Of a stretch of 64,000 nt of DNA, positions 46,698-56,250 are shown piece after piece (positions within the stretch are counted from its first letter, which is position 1; the number at the start of each line of letters is the position of its first letter). The stretch is from Bdellovibrionales bacterium (GTDB lineage: Bacteria; Bdellovibrionota; Bdellovibrionia; Bdellovibrionales; JAMPXM01). Location: positions 62,001 through 126,000 of the forward strand of contig JADJOF010000003.1 in assembly GCA_016713885.1 (NCBI GenBank), in the 5' to 3' direction. Below the pieces are notes generated by a model that did no database searches, was not told where the DNA came from, and saw only the letters and a list, made by a program, of their open reading frames with translations. A program made the translations under genes and the position numbers.

Positions 46698-47309
46698 GTG
46701 ATTGGTCGCTTAAAGGGAATCGTTGAAAGTCGTGGCACCGAGACTCTCGAGATCGACGTGCATGGAGTGGTCTACGAGCTCACCTGTTCTCTTTCGACGC
46801 TTGAGTCGCTCGCCGTAGGCGAACCGGCTGTGATTGAGGTCTACACGCATCTTCGCGAAGATCAGCTCTCGCTGTTTGGATTCAGCACCAAGCTTGAGAA
46901 GCAGCTCTTTTTAGCACTTCTCTCGGTGAATGGTGTCGGTCCGAAGATGGCGACAAAAATTCTATCAGGAGCCGCGATTGAGCACATTGCGCGCTCGATT
47001 GAGTCGGGTGATGTGAAGGCGCTTTCGCAGCTTCCAAAGGTTGGCAAGAAGACGGCCGAACAGCTGATTGTTTCACTCAAAGGTAAGCTTGGAGACTTTC
47101 TCTTGCGTGCGGACGGTCGCGCGGCAGAGCCAATGCCGCTCAAGACGACAGAGGCGCGGTTTGACGGCGGTCGGGCCGAGATCGCATCGGCTCTGCAGAA
47201 TCTTGGGTTTCGATCAGTTGAGATTGAGCGCATGGTGCAACAGATGCCAGAGGATATCTCAGTTGAAGCCGGCGTGCGCTTGGCGCTGACGCAGATTGGG
47301 GGGCGTTAA
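46698..47309 (+). CDS. ruvA: Holliday-junction branch-migration protein RuvA
   Basis: 203 aa. N-terminal OB fold (IGRLKGIVESRGTETLEIDV), the two helix-hairpin-helix elements (LFLALLSVNGVGPKMATKIL, SQLPKVGKKTAEQLIVSLKG) and a C-terminal RuvB-contact domain (EIASALQNLGFRSVEIERMV). Tetramer that holds the junction for RuvB. Starts at GTG 46698 and ends one base into ruvB. Confidence 0.97.
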   Translation: MIGRLKGIVESRGTETLEIDVHGVVYELTCSLSTLESLAVGEPAVIEVYTHLREDQLSLFGFSTKLEKQLFLALLSVNGVGPKMATKILSGAAIEHIARSIESGDVKALSQLPKVGKKTAEQLIVSLKGKLGDFLLRADGRAAEPMPLKTTEARFDGGRAEIASALQNLGFRSVEIERMVQQMPEDISVEAGVRLALTQIGGR

Positions 47310-48319
47310 TGGAGATCGAGCTGCGCAATCCGATTATTAAAGGCGCTCTTGAGCCACGTGAGGCGACGTTTGAGAATAATTTGCGTCCGCATCGCTTCGA
47401 AGACTTTCCGGGGCAGCACAAGGTCAAAGAAAAGCTCGCGGTTTTTGTTGAGGCCGCTAAAAAACGAAGCGAGCCACTCGATCATATTTTGCTGAGCGGC
47501 CCTCCTGGCCTCGGTAAGACGACGCTTGCGCACATCATCGCAGAAACGATGGGGGTCGAATGTAAGACGACCTCTGGGCCTGCGCTTGATCGAAAGGGTG
47601 AGATCGCGGCGATTTTAACTGGCTTAAAACCAGGGTCGGTTTTGTTTATCGATGAAATTCACCGCTTGAACCGTACGATCGAGGAGTATCTCTATAGCGC
47701 GATGGAGGATTTCTACATCGACATCGTGACCGGCGAAGGCCTTGGCGCGCGTTCGATGAAGTTTCAACTGGCGCCATTTACACTGATTGGGGCAACGACT
47801 CGCGCGGGTTTGGTCAATGCGCCACTGCGCGATCGATTCGGCATTGTCGAGCGATTGCAGTTTTACTCAAAAGCCGATCTCACTGAGATTTTGATTCGCT
47901 CAGCGATGATTCTAAAAATTGAAATTTAACGCGAAGGAGCGATGGAGATCGCACGGCGCTGCCGGGGAACTCCGCGTATTGCGAACAGACTTTTGAAGCG
48001 CGTTCGTGATTTTGCTGAAGTGCGTGGCCGTGGCGTGATCGACTCAAAAACAGCGCATGCGGCTCTCGACATGCTTGAAGTCGATGAGCTGGGTCTTGAC
48101 GATATGGACCGCCGCCTTTTGAGTCTGATTCATAATAAATTTTCAGGTGGCCCTGTTGGAATTGAGACGCTTTCGGCGGCTCTTTCTGAAGAGACCGATA
48201 CGATTGAAGAAGTGTATGAGCCCTTTTTGATTCAAGAAGGACTGATGCAGAAAACACCGCGTGGTCGCATTATTACCGACACCGCTCGCGAGCACCTAGA
48301 GAAGATGCCGCTCGTTTAA
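47309..48319 (+). CDS. ruvB: Holliday-junction ATPase RuvB, one in-frame stop
   Basis: AAA+ motor of branch migration, 336 codons. Walker A (LLSGPPGLGKTTLAHIIA), Walker B (FIDEIHRLN), sensor 1 (LIGATTRAGLV) and the arginine finger (APLRDRFGIVERL) lie in the first part. A TAA at 47927-47929 interrupts ILKIEI-x-REGAMEIARRCRG where relatives have Ser, Asp or similar. The same frame then continues through sensor 2 (GTPRIANRLLKRVRDFAE) to the winged-helix C-terminus (FLIQEGLMQKTPRGRII). As read, the product would lack the small AAA lid and DNA-binding domains. Confidence 0.93.
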
Positions 48320-48413
48320 CGCGTCGACAAGTTCGGTGGGCGAACGGCTGGATGAATGGTGATGACATCAACCGACGAATAGCCGAACTGGTATATGCCG
48401 GTACGATTCACTG

Positions 48414-49391
48414 TCACTTGGGGTAAGGCGCCGGTGCTTTCCACGGCCACGTCGGAGTGCTATCGCCGTCGACAATGATCCCGCCATTTTTCATTAAATA
48501 TCGAGTGACGTCTCGGGCGGGAGACGCGACGTCTGTTTTGGAGGCATTCGCGTAGACGCTCATCGCACCTTTCACAAGAAGGCCATTGATACCGTGGTTC
48601 AGGATTCTCGCGAGCCACCAAGGCTGCTGGCCAGGGCGATACTCGCTGCCGATGTTTGCATCGATATGAATGTACCGTCGCACCTGCGTACCGGGACCTG
48701 AGTCGAACTCAATCAGTCCATGTTGAGCTGGTCGTCCCACTGCTGTTGGCGTGGGCTCGGTGAATGCCACGACGCGGATCAAGCGAAAGTTTTGAATCGA
48801 CTGTGACAGTCTCCAGAGAATTGTACTGGCAAGTGATTGGGCTTGATCATTGACGGCGCCGATCAGGGCGTATCCATCGTGGTCATTTTCGGGTACTCGA
48901 AGGCGAATTGGCAAAGTTGGATCTTTGACGAATGGATGTTGATCGACTGCGAACACGGTTCGAGCGCTGTTAAAGGCGAGAAACGGAGAGGCTCCGTCAA
49001 AGCCAGAGGCCATGTACAGTACGGTATCGACGGTTCCGGCCTGCGGTAGTTTTGAAACCTCATTTTGAACTGACTGTGCTGTTTTGATGGCACTTGAGAG
49101 CTGCTCCAGTTGTCGCGTTTCAGCTTGTTTGACGACATCGGGATCGGTGATCACTTCGCGGACATACGGATTAAAGACTTCACGGTCGGTGTATTGAACG
49201 TCGATTTTCGTGACCGAGATATTTTCGCTTTGGAGGAGGACGCCGACGCTTCGATTGGAGTTATTGCCGCGGGCCTCAGGAGAAAACAGAGCTTCGCAAC
49301 GTGAGCTTGTCGAGTGGATGGCCGATTGCGCGATCGACCCGATCGATTGGAGGAACAGGATTGCGAGTAGCGGTATGGCGCTGTTTTTCAT
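48414..49391 (-). CDS. Secreted protein of unknown function
   Basis: About 325 aa with a signal peptide (IPLLAILFLQSIGSIAQS). The mature part resembles a folded Rossmann-like domain (DTVLYMASGFDGASPFLAFN, RTVFAVDQHPFVKDP, FRLIRVVAFTEPTPTAVGRP), vaguely like a methyltransferase-like or hydrolase-like enzyme, but no catalytic motif is certain. Start METVM-type alternative at 49403; MKNSAIPL at 49391 preferred. Confidence 0.6.
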   Translation of the reverse strand: MKNSAIPLLAILFLQSIGSIAQSAIHSTSSRCEALFSPEARGNNSNRSVGVLLQSENISVTKIDVQYTDREVFNPYVREVITDPDVVKQAETRQLEQLSSAIKTAQSVQNEVSKLPQAGTVDTVLYMASGFDGASPFLAFNSARTVFAVDQHPFVKDPTLPIRLRVPENDHDGYALIGAVNDQAQSLASTILWRLSQSIQNFRLIRVVAFTEPTPTAVGRPAQHGLIEFDSGPGTQVRRYIHIDANIGSEYRPGQQPWWLARILNHGINGLLVKGAMSVYANASKTDVASPARDVTRYLMKNGGIIVDGDSTPTWPWKAPAPYPK

Positions 49392-49568
49392 CGTCACCTC
49401 CATCTGTTGAACTTTTAGTCACGACGTCACAAAGTGTCGCTTTTCCGCGTCTCCAGCGCTCCTCGCATCAGTGGCTGACAAAGCGAGAGCGATGGTGTCG
49501 CTATGGGAATGGAGTTCACGACTTATGCCATTGTCGCACGGCTGGCTGAGCGGAATGGATACGATCGC

Positions 49569-49898
49569 TTAGTCGATGGGAGCATCGGAACAGGAGTACT
49601 CGGTTTTCGAGAAAAACGCCTTCGAGCTACTGGGCGATGTGAGTTCGCATTCTTTAAAATAAAACTCGTAGTCGTTGGCGGGGCGAATTTCCTGAGGTGA
49701 GCCAAAGGTGAAAGAGTCAATCACACCAAAGGCAGCGGCGTTGGCTTTGCTGTTTTGATAAAGATCAAAGCGATCGGTCGACGTGCGCGTCGTTGATGGA
49801 CCGGCGCAACTGGTGGAGAGAAGCCAAGCCGTCGCGACGAGCCAGAGGCGTCGGCGCAGAGAAGAGGCTTTTGAATAGTGGGCCGAGTTTCGCGTCAT
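49569..49898 (-). CDS. Small lipoprotein
   Basis: 109 aa. Basic N-region (LRRRLWLVATAWLLSTSCAG) with a lipobox Cys, then a short mature part (FDLYQNSKANAAAFGVIDSF, YEFYFKECELTS) with two more Cys. No family recognised. Divergent from lpxC across 276 bp that hold both promoters and show no gene. Confidence 0.55.
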   Translation of the reverse strand: MTRNSAHYSKASSLRRRLWLVATAWLLSTSCAGPSTTRTSTDRFDLYQNSKANAAAFGVIDSFTFGSPQEIRPANDYEFYFKECELTSPSSSKAFFSKTEYSCSDAPID

Positions 49899-50174
49899 GC
49901 TCTGTTATCATGATAACTCTTGGTGCGATTTCGCAACAGTCCGGTCGTGTTTCTCGACTCAAAAGTCACAGTAAAGATCGCGGTGAAGCGCGTGCTGAAA
50001 CGAGCGTTTAGTCGCTTGGCATTTTGCTCCAGAATGAAGAAACAAGCCTGTAATCAACGTGTTAACGAATAGGTCTGGGTTGCCGCTCAGAAGCGGCCAA
50101 GGCAGAGCGCACTTTCGAATAGCCTATTGCCACTTGAGATGTGTAACTAAAGGCAGAACTCGGAGACGGTCACG

Positions 50175-51098
50175 ATGTACTTGCAGAGAACGATCAAACG
50201 AAAGGTCACAGTCGAAGGCATCGGTCTTCACACCGGGAAGCCGGCCTCGCTGACGTTTCGGCCCGCTCCGCCTGACGCTGGAATTCACGTGGTTCGAACG
50301 GATCTGCCAGGTGCGCCGTCGATTCCGGTGCGTGCCGACAACGTGCATGCGACATCTCTTGCGACAACGCTTGGTGGGCCAAAGTTTTCTGTTTCAACGG
50401 TGGAGCATTGTCTTTCGGCACTCGCCGCTTTTCGAATCGACAATTTGTTCATCGATCTTTCGGGACCGGAAATTCCAATTGGTGATGGCTCGGCCCGCGT
50501 CTTTATGGAAGCACTCTTGGCAGCGGGTTTTAGCGAGCAGGAAGAGGCTCGGCGCTACTTGTATGTGACGGAACCGATTTTCTTTGCCGAAGGCGAAAAA
50601 CACGCCTACGTCGTGCCGTATCCTGGTCTTCGTGTGACGTGCACCATCGATTTTGCTCATAAGGCCATCGGTCGCAGTCGAATGGATATCGATGTGAACG
50701 AGTCGAGCTTCACCCGTGAGATCGCATGAGCTCGCACGTTTGGATTTATGAAAGACGTGGATGCGCTGCTTTCGCGTGGTCTTGCCCTTGGTGGGAGTCT
50801 TGATAATGCCATTGTTGTCGGCGATGACGGTGTCTTGAATCCCGGGGGCTTGCGCTTTACAGATGAATTCGTGCGTCACAAAGTTCTAGACGCGCTGGGC
50901 GATTTGGTGACGCTGGGGCGCCCACTTTTGGGGCATGTTGTGTTGTTTAAAGCGGGCCATGACGTGATGAATAAGCTGGTTAAAAAAATCCTCGAGTCCT
51001 CCGTTAGCCATCGCTCAGTCGAGCTGGGAGCGGGCTGGGTCAGCGACCAGGCCATGAATTTTGCGCAGGCTCTGGATGATGGCTCGGGTCGCCGTTAG
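50175..51098 (+). CDS. lpxC: UDP-3-O-acyl-N-acetylglucosamine deacetylase LpxC, one in-frame stop
   Basis: Zinc enzyme for the committed step of lipid A synthesis, about 307 codons. Domain I (TIKRKVTVEGIGLHTGKPAS), the first zinc His (STVEHCLSALAAF) and domain II (GLRVTCTIDFAHKAIG, GRSRMDIDV) are followed by a TGA at 50727-50729 exactly where the family has Arg (SFTREIA-R-ARTFGFMKD). CGA to TGA is a single transition. The same frame goes on with ALGGSLDNAIVVGDDGVLNP, the second zinc His with FTDEFVRHKVLDALGDL and LLGHVVLFKAGHDVMNKL. Normally essential, so the stop is probably a sequence error. Confidence 0.94.
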
Positions 51099-51162
51099 AG
51101 GCGCTTGCCTTCGGCCGGGTACTCTGCTCTGATTCGGCCTCTCGATAAAAAAAGGGGATCGG

Positions 51163-52281
51163 ATGGCAAAGCGCATCGTCATTGGTGTTCCAAAGGAAAT
51201 CAAAATCTCAGAAAACCGCGTCGGTTTGACTGAGGCAGGTGTCAAACAACTCGTGCTCGAGGGCCATACGGTTCTTGTGCAAAAAGACGCTGGTGTCGGC
51301 AGCCGCATCACCAACGATGACTATGCTCGCGCTGGCGCGCAGATCGTCGATACGGCAAAAGATATTTACGGTAAGTCGGATATGGTGATGAAAGTGAAAG
51401 AGCCACTCCCTGATGAGTATGAGCTTCTTCGCGAGAACCAAATTCTTTACACGTACCTCCATCTTGCGGCGGAAGCGAAGCTCACCAAGGTTCTTTGTGA
51501 GCGCAAAGTGAAGGCGATTGCTTACGAGACGATTCAGCTTGATGACGGATCACTTCCGCTTCTGACGCCAATGTCAGAGGTCGCGGGGCGTATGGCGACA
51601 CAGATCGGCGCCTACTACCTACAAAAAGACCACGGCGGAAAAGGGATTCTGCTCGGTGGCGTCACGGGTGTGAACCGCGGCAAAGTCACGATCATCGGCG
51701 GCGGCGTTGTCGGTATCAACGCGGCGAAGATGGCTGTGGGGCTTGGTGCTGAGGTGACGGTTCTCGATGTGAATCATAAGCGCCTTGAGTATCTCGACGA
51801 CGTTTTTCAAGGTCGCCTGACAACGCTTCATTCAAACGTTCAAAACATTGAAGCCAGCGTGATCGGCTCCGACCTTGTTGTTGGCGGAGTTTTGGTGACG
51901 GGTTGGAAGGCTCCAATCTTGGTTACAAAATCAATGATTGAGCGCATGCAGCCGGGCTCTGTCGTGGTTGACGTCGCTGTTGACCAGGGCGGATGTATCG
52001 AGACATGTCGTCCGACATCACACCAAAATCCGACATACGATGTTTCGGGTGTGATCCATTACTGCGTTCCAAACATGCCGGGCGTTGTTTCTCGTACATC
52101 GACCTATGCGCTGACCAACGCGACCTTTAAATATGGCTCGATGATTGCGGCAATGGGTGTTGAAGATGCCATTGCAAAAGACAAAGCGTTGTACGCTGGT
52201 CTTAACGTCTACGGTGGCAACGTTTGCTATGAGCCGGTGGCGAAATCGCTCGGACTTGAGTATAAGGCTTATCGCGCCTAA
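51163..52281 (+). CDS. ald: Alanine dehydrogenase
   Basis: NAD-dependent, reversible deamination of L-alanine to pyruvate and ammonia. 372 aa, family length. Signature VGVPKEIKISENRVGLTEAG at the N-terminus, Lys and His catalytic region (MVMKVKEPLPDEYELL, YLHLAAEAKLTKVL), Rossmann GGGVVGINAAKMAVGLGAEV and VVVDVAVDQGGCIETCRPTS, then NMPGVVSRTSTYALTNATF. AAAAAGGGGATCGG precedes the ATG. Followed by a terminator. Confidence 0.97.
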   Translation: MAKRIVIGVPKEIKISENRVGLTEAGVKQLVLEGHTVLVQKDAGVGSRITNDDYARAGAQIVDTAKDIYGKSDMVMKVKEPLPDEYELLRENQILYTYLHLAAEAKLTKVLCERKVKAIAYETIQLDDGSLPLLTPMSEVAGRMATQIGAYYLQKDHGGKGILLGGVTGVNRGKVTIIGGGVVGINAAKMAVGLGAEVTVLDVNHKRLEYLDDVFQGRLTTLHSNVQNIEASVIGSDLVVGGVLVTGWKAPILVTKSMIERMQPGSVVVDVAVDQGGCIETCRPTSHQNPTYDVSGVIHYCVPNMPGVVSRTSTYALTNATFKYGSMIAAMGVEDAIAKDKALYAGLNVYGGNVCYEPVAKSLGLEYKAYRA

Positions 52282-53376
52282 GTGCCGGGTCTTGGCGTTC
52301 TTCAAAAGGGCGGGCCTCTGGATGTGCTGTCCAGGCTCGCTCTTTTTTTTTCGAGCTGTCTCCGGAAACTTTGAAGTCGTTCGTGCGCCCTTCACTTGAG
52401 CGAGCTGACTTACGGTGAGACTTAAGGCGATGGCTGCAATCAAGATGAAGGTGGCCTGCAGGTTGGCGGTCTGAGCATGTGACTTTCGTTGTCGCGATTC
52501 GCGGTCGCCTATGAAGTATACGATCAATAAGAAAAATGCGGCCATGAGCGAGATTTTTGAAGCGTGGCTTGCCGCGAGCGGCTGCGGCAGGCGTTCGGCG
52601 ATGAAGGCCAGTATTTGGTTCGTTAGATTCCAAAACTTTTCAAAGACAGTGCCGAGTGGTCCACCAATGGCCCATGCGGCAAAACCAAGTGGAATCAATG
52701 TCCAGCCAATGAGTGGTGCTAAAAGCAGATTTGAAAAACTCGCTGCCGGATGGGCGACGCGGAGTGGAATCAAGAGCGGAAACAACAACCACCAGATCAG
52801 TGTTTGAACGGCGAACATCTGAAGGAGGGGAGTGGTCGGTGCGTTTCTCCCGGCCCAGCTCAATGCGAGCGACGCAGAAAAGGACATGAGTAGCGAAGAG
52901 AGGTCGCGTGGGCCGTCGAGAAAAGGCAGACAGAGCCAAGTGGTGAAGAGAACGCTCTCGGCCGGTGTCCAGCCGAGACGACGGAGCGGCTGTGAACCAA
53001 GAAGTCCGAAGAGCGAACGCAGCACCGGTGGCTCGAGTCGATTCATAAGCGTGAACAAGACCAGGACCGGAACGCGGATCCATGCTGGAGTTCGAACTCT
53101 ATCCAGACACCACGCGAGAATCATGAGATGTCCACCAGAGACAACGAGGAGATGGATGAGTCCCAGGTTTCGCCATGGGGAAACAGCAACTGAATCTTTC
53201 AAAGACGCGCCACAAACGAGAGAAGAAACAGCAGGAGGTGTATCTTCGGATGAAAGAAGTGGTTCGAAATTGAGGCAGCGCTTATGAAATGGGCGGCTTA
53301 TTTTTGCACTTATCGAAGGCAAAAAAGACGTGAGTGAAAGTGTGAAGACGAATAGTGCAATTGCTGCGCGAGTCAT
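52018..53376 (-). CDS. comEC: ComEC/Rec2-type DNA-uptake channel protein, 3' end uncertain
   Basis: Membrane protein related to the competence channel that passes single-stranded DNA into the cytoplasm. After a signal-like helix, the family motif GLIHLLVVSGGHLMIL is followed by many hydrophobic helices (SLLMSFSASLALSWAG, LLLAPLIGWTLIPLGFAA). No metallo-beta-lactamase domain follows, so this is a short ComEC. The last about 90 codons run antisense through the ald terminator and the ald 3' end and look non-coding, so the real stop is probably near 52380 and was lost through a small indel. Functional partner: dprA at 56251. Confidence 0.7.
   Translation of the reverse strand: MTRAAIALFVFTLSLTSFLPSISAKISRPFHKRCLNFEPLLSSEDTPPAVSSLVCGASLKDSVAVSPWRNLGLIHLLVVSGGHLMILAWCLDRVRTPAWIRVPVLVLFTLMNRLEPPVLRSLFGLLGSQPLRRLGWTPAESVLFTTWLCLPFLDGPRDLSSLLMSFSASLALSWAGRNAPTTPLLQMFAVQTLIWWLLFPLLIPLRVAHPAASFSNLLLAPLIGWTLIPLGFAAWAIGGPLGTVFEKFWNLTNQILAFIAERLPQPLAASHASKISLMAAFFLLIVYFIGDRESRQRKSHAQTANLQATFILIAAIALSLTVSQLAQVKGARTTSKFPETARKKKSEPGQHIQRPALLKNAKTRHLGAISLILKSERFRHRLIANVATVDVKTSVQRFVFCNGIFNTHCRNHRAIFKGRVGQRIGRCTRNNARHVWNAVMDHTRNIVCRILV
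52310..52351 (+). terminator. Rho-independent terminator of ald
   Basis: A GC-rich stem (GCGGGCCTCTGGA with TCCAGGCTCGC, small bulge) around a short loop, followed by nine T at 52343-52351, 28 nt after the ald stop. The minus-strand comEC reading frame passes through it. Confidence 0.8.
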
Positions 53377-53708
53377 TTCAAAGAGTTAGAGCAATAATGG
53401 GGGCACCTCGGTTGTCTGTTTTTTCTTTAAGGAGATGTCAGATTCTGAAAGCTGCCCGTACTGCGGATTTAAGGATTAGAACAGGATCTGATTTGTTTCT
53501 GTTATAATCGGTAAAAATTCAGTCCTTACATGAGGTTAGGATATGTACAAACTTGTGGCAATTCGCTGAAAGCCTTATCCAGAAACGGGTCCAAGGTCTT
53601 GATTGTGAAGTCATCCACATCGGTTGTGGAAAACTGATGTATGAGTCTAGCCTAGACTCACTTCGAAACTCTCTTCTCAGCTCATCCGACGCTCCTTACC
53701 ATAGGAGT
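53377..53708 (+). promoter_or_regulatory. Intergenic region with extended -10 promoter and hairpin
   Basis: 332 bp without a convincing gene, between divergent comEC and a lipoprotein gene. It holds an extended -10 element TGTTATAAT at 53500-53508 (TGN plus a perfect TATAAT) pointing at the lipoprotein gene. That implies an untranslated leader of about 190 nt. Within the leader, 53642-53660 is a perfect 9-bp hairpin (TGAGTCTAG, 1-nt centre). A 34-codon frame from the ATG at 53530 exists but has no protein-like features. Confidence 0.5.
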
Positions 53709-54425
53709 ATGACCCAGCGAGCATGGATGCTTTTCTTGGGAGTCTTTGTCTTTTCTGGATGCGCCTCGCCTTTGGCCGTCAGGGAACTCAAGGCTCGAAA
53801 TTTTAAACTCGAGCGCGAACTGAAGGCGACTCGTAGTCGACTGGAAACAGCGCGTGAGCGTCAGTCGGCTCTGCGGACAAAAGTGCGACTACTCGAGGCT
53901 CAGAACTCACGTGAAGTCGAAGCTCCGTCGTTGGCGGCTTTTGATGAGGGTGGAGTTCGCGAGGCTGCGCCGCTTGCGCGACGGGCGACAGTCAGTCAGC
54001 GACCGGCGGGCGGAGAGCGCGTACTGCCAGCGCTCGATGCCGTTGATCAGGTTCTGTATCGCTCGGTGTTGATCAGTCTTAAAAGTGGCGCGCGTGAGCA
54101 AGCGTTTCGCGATCTCATGATCTTGGAGAAGTCGTATCCCGATTCAAACCGTGTTGCTGACGGCTATTTTCAATTGGCGCTCTTCGACTATCGGGCATCG
54201 CGGTTGCTGGAGGCCGAGCAGGGTTTTGCGAAGGTCTTAAAGCTCGAATCTCGGCCGCGCTTGCGGGCGGGGGCGCTGCTGATGACGGCCCTGTTTATGA
54301 AGGCGCGTAATCCGGAAGCGGCCCGTCGACAGTTTCAATCGATTGTGACTCAGTACCCGAAGAGCGTTGAGGCGAAGCGCGCTTCACGTGAACTGACAAC
54401 TCCGCTGAAAAGGAAAACTCTGTGA
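53709..54425 (+). CDS. Coiled-coil/TPR lipoprotein (YbgF/CpoB-like)
   Basis: About 238 aa. Signal with lipobox (LFLGVFVFSGC), a coiled coil (RNFKLERELKATRSRLETAR) and a C-terminal TPR domain (SGAREQAFRDLMILEKSYPD, VADGYFQLALFDYRASRLLE, FQSIVTQYPKSVEAKRASRE). This is the layout of CpoB/YbgF, which links peptidoglycan synthesis to outer-membrane constriction, but no Tol-Pal genes are present, so the name is by analogy. Start ATG 53709. Its TGA overlaps the start of the LysM gene. Confidence 0.75.
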   Translation: MTQRAWMLFLGVFVFSGCASPLAVRELKARNFKLERELKATRSRLETARERQSALRTKVRLLEAQNSREVEAPSLAAFDEGGVREAAPLARRATVSQRPAGGERVLPALDAVDQVLYRSVLISLKSGAREQAFRDLMILEKSYPDSNRVADGYFQLALFDYRASRLLEAEQGFAKVLKLESRPRLRAGALLMTALFMKARNPEAARRQFQSIVTQYPKSVEAKRASRELTTPLKRKTL

Positions 54426-56159
54426 AGAATATAACGGCGATCATTCTGATTTCAGGTGCTGGCCGTCGGCGGTGTCATGTCGATGGGGCTTGCGAGGGCG
54501 CAGGGATTTGACGATACATTGGATGCAGAATTGGATGCGCTTTCTGCGGATGAAGAACCGCTTCCGGCGATTGATGATCTCATCGATCAGCCTCCGGCTG
54601 CACCGACAAAGCCCGCGACGAAGAGGGCGGAGCCTCAGCCACTTGCCACAACCGAGCTTGCACCACCATCAGATGAGCCCAATGCTGACTTTGAAAAGCG
54701 CTTGGCTGAAATCTATGCCGGTCATTCAGAGCCGGTGAGTTCGGAGCGCTGGTCCGAGTTGATCGGTGCGAAGGCGCAGGAGTCCTATTCGGTTCAAACG
54801 GGCGATACGCTTTGGGACTTAAGCCACACGCTCTTTGGTGATGGATTTTATTGGTCAAAGCTCTGGGCCGAGAACCCTGAGATTCACAATCCCCATCGCA
54901 TTGAAAAGGGACAGGCGCTGCGGTTTATCGGTGGCAGTGAAGCCGATGCACCCGAATTGCATGTTGTCGACGCGACGGCGGCGGAATCTTCGAGTTCGGA
55001 GTTCGTACTAGGGGGCGCTGCGACTTCGCCTCAAAAGGCCGAGTCCGATAAGTTGACGATCGAAGCGAATAAGGCGTTTGATAAAGAGGACGTCGTTCCG
55101 GCGATAAAAGAAGCACCGGCGGATCAGGTGTCGTCAGCGGTCGTGGTCGCTGCATCGGGCTCACGGGTCAAAGAAGCGCGCGGCGCCCATGTCGGAGAAT
55201 CTCCTTATTTTGAAGAAGATATGGAAGGGAAGATCTCGCAGTCCGATCTTGATGCTGGTGTCGTCATTGAACAGTCCGAGCTTGTACCTCGCCCGCAGTT
55301 GCCTCCTTCTGAAGCTCGCCCAAAGCCGATGTCGAATCTTCCGCCGTCGTTTGAAATCTATCGACCACGTGTGGTCGATAAGACTGTTGAGATTAAACGC
55401 CGGGCCTCACGCGCAGAAAAAGAAGTGGGCGCGATTGTCCCGGGCTACATTGCGATGGAAAAAGCCGCCGAACCGCTTGGCATTCTTGAGGAAGTGGACG
55501 TTGGCGGAAACACGGCATCGATCGGGCAAAACGTTTTTGTTCGGGCCAATGAGCCGTTGACCATCGGCAGCAAGGTCTACACGGTTCAAGAAAAATACGG
55601 CGTTTCATCTGCGGCGACTGGCAAGATCGGTCTTGCCTATGAGATCGGCGGAATTGTTGAAGTTCGTGAATTGATTGACGAGCCGTCACGGCTCTATCGC
55701 GGTCAGGTGACCTATGCGGTCAATCCGATTCGCGTTGGCAGTCAGATCCTCGCCGGCGTTCCACCGCGCGTTCCAGTCACTCCTCGTGGGCGTCGCAACA
55801 CAAATCAACTCACGATTGCAGCGGGCGCTCTGGCCGAGGACCGCCGTCACTTTGGTGATGAGTCGATCGTGTTTCTTGATCGCGGTAGCGTCGATGTTCA
55901 GGTCGGCGATGTGTTTGCGGTTCAGGCTCGGCGCGGTGAGCGTCGCAAGACGGTTGCCCCGGATCAGTTGACGCCGATTGGTACTATCAAAGTGTTTGCC
56001 GTTTATGGGCGAGTGGTTTCGGCGATCGTGGTGCTTGCGACAGAAGAGATTCGAATTGGCGATCGAACTGGCGGCGAGTTCCCAACTCGTCTTCCGGACT
56101 TCAAAGTGGCGGCACCGAAAGTGGTTCAAGCTCCCGCTGGAGACGTGCGTTCCGAGTAA
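54422..56159 (+). CDS. Secreted LysM-domain protein, one frameshift in the signal peptide
   Basis: About 578 codons. Starts at GTG 54422 inside the stop of the upstream gene. Removing one G at 54455-54456 gives a perfect signal peptide (NITAIILISVLAVGGVMSMG) and joins the main frame (LARAQGFDDTLDAELDAL). A LysM domain follows (SYSVQTGDTLWDLSHTLFGD, WAENPEIHNPHRIEKGQALR), then low-complexity linkers and a repeated beta-rich C-terminal region (IGQNVFVRANEPLTIGSKVY, LYRGQVTYAVNPIRVGSQIL). Peptidoglycan binding is expected. Same operon as the lipoprotein, suggesting an envelope complex. Confidence 0.85.
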
Positions 56160-56250
56160 CGGCCTCATTTGCCGTCGGCGACGGGCCGTAGCACTGTTCG
56201 GCGAGGTCTTATTTTTGAAGAAAGGTCTCTTTTTATGAAGGGACTTTTCT

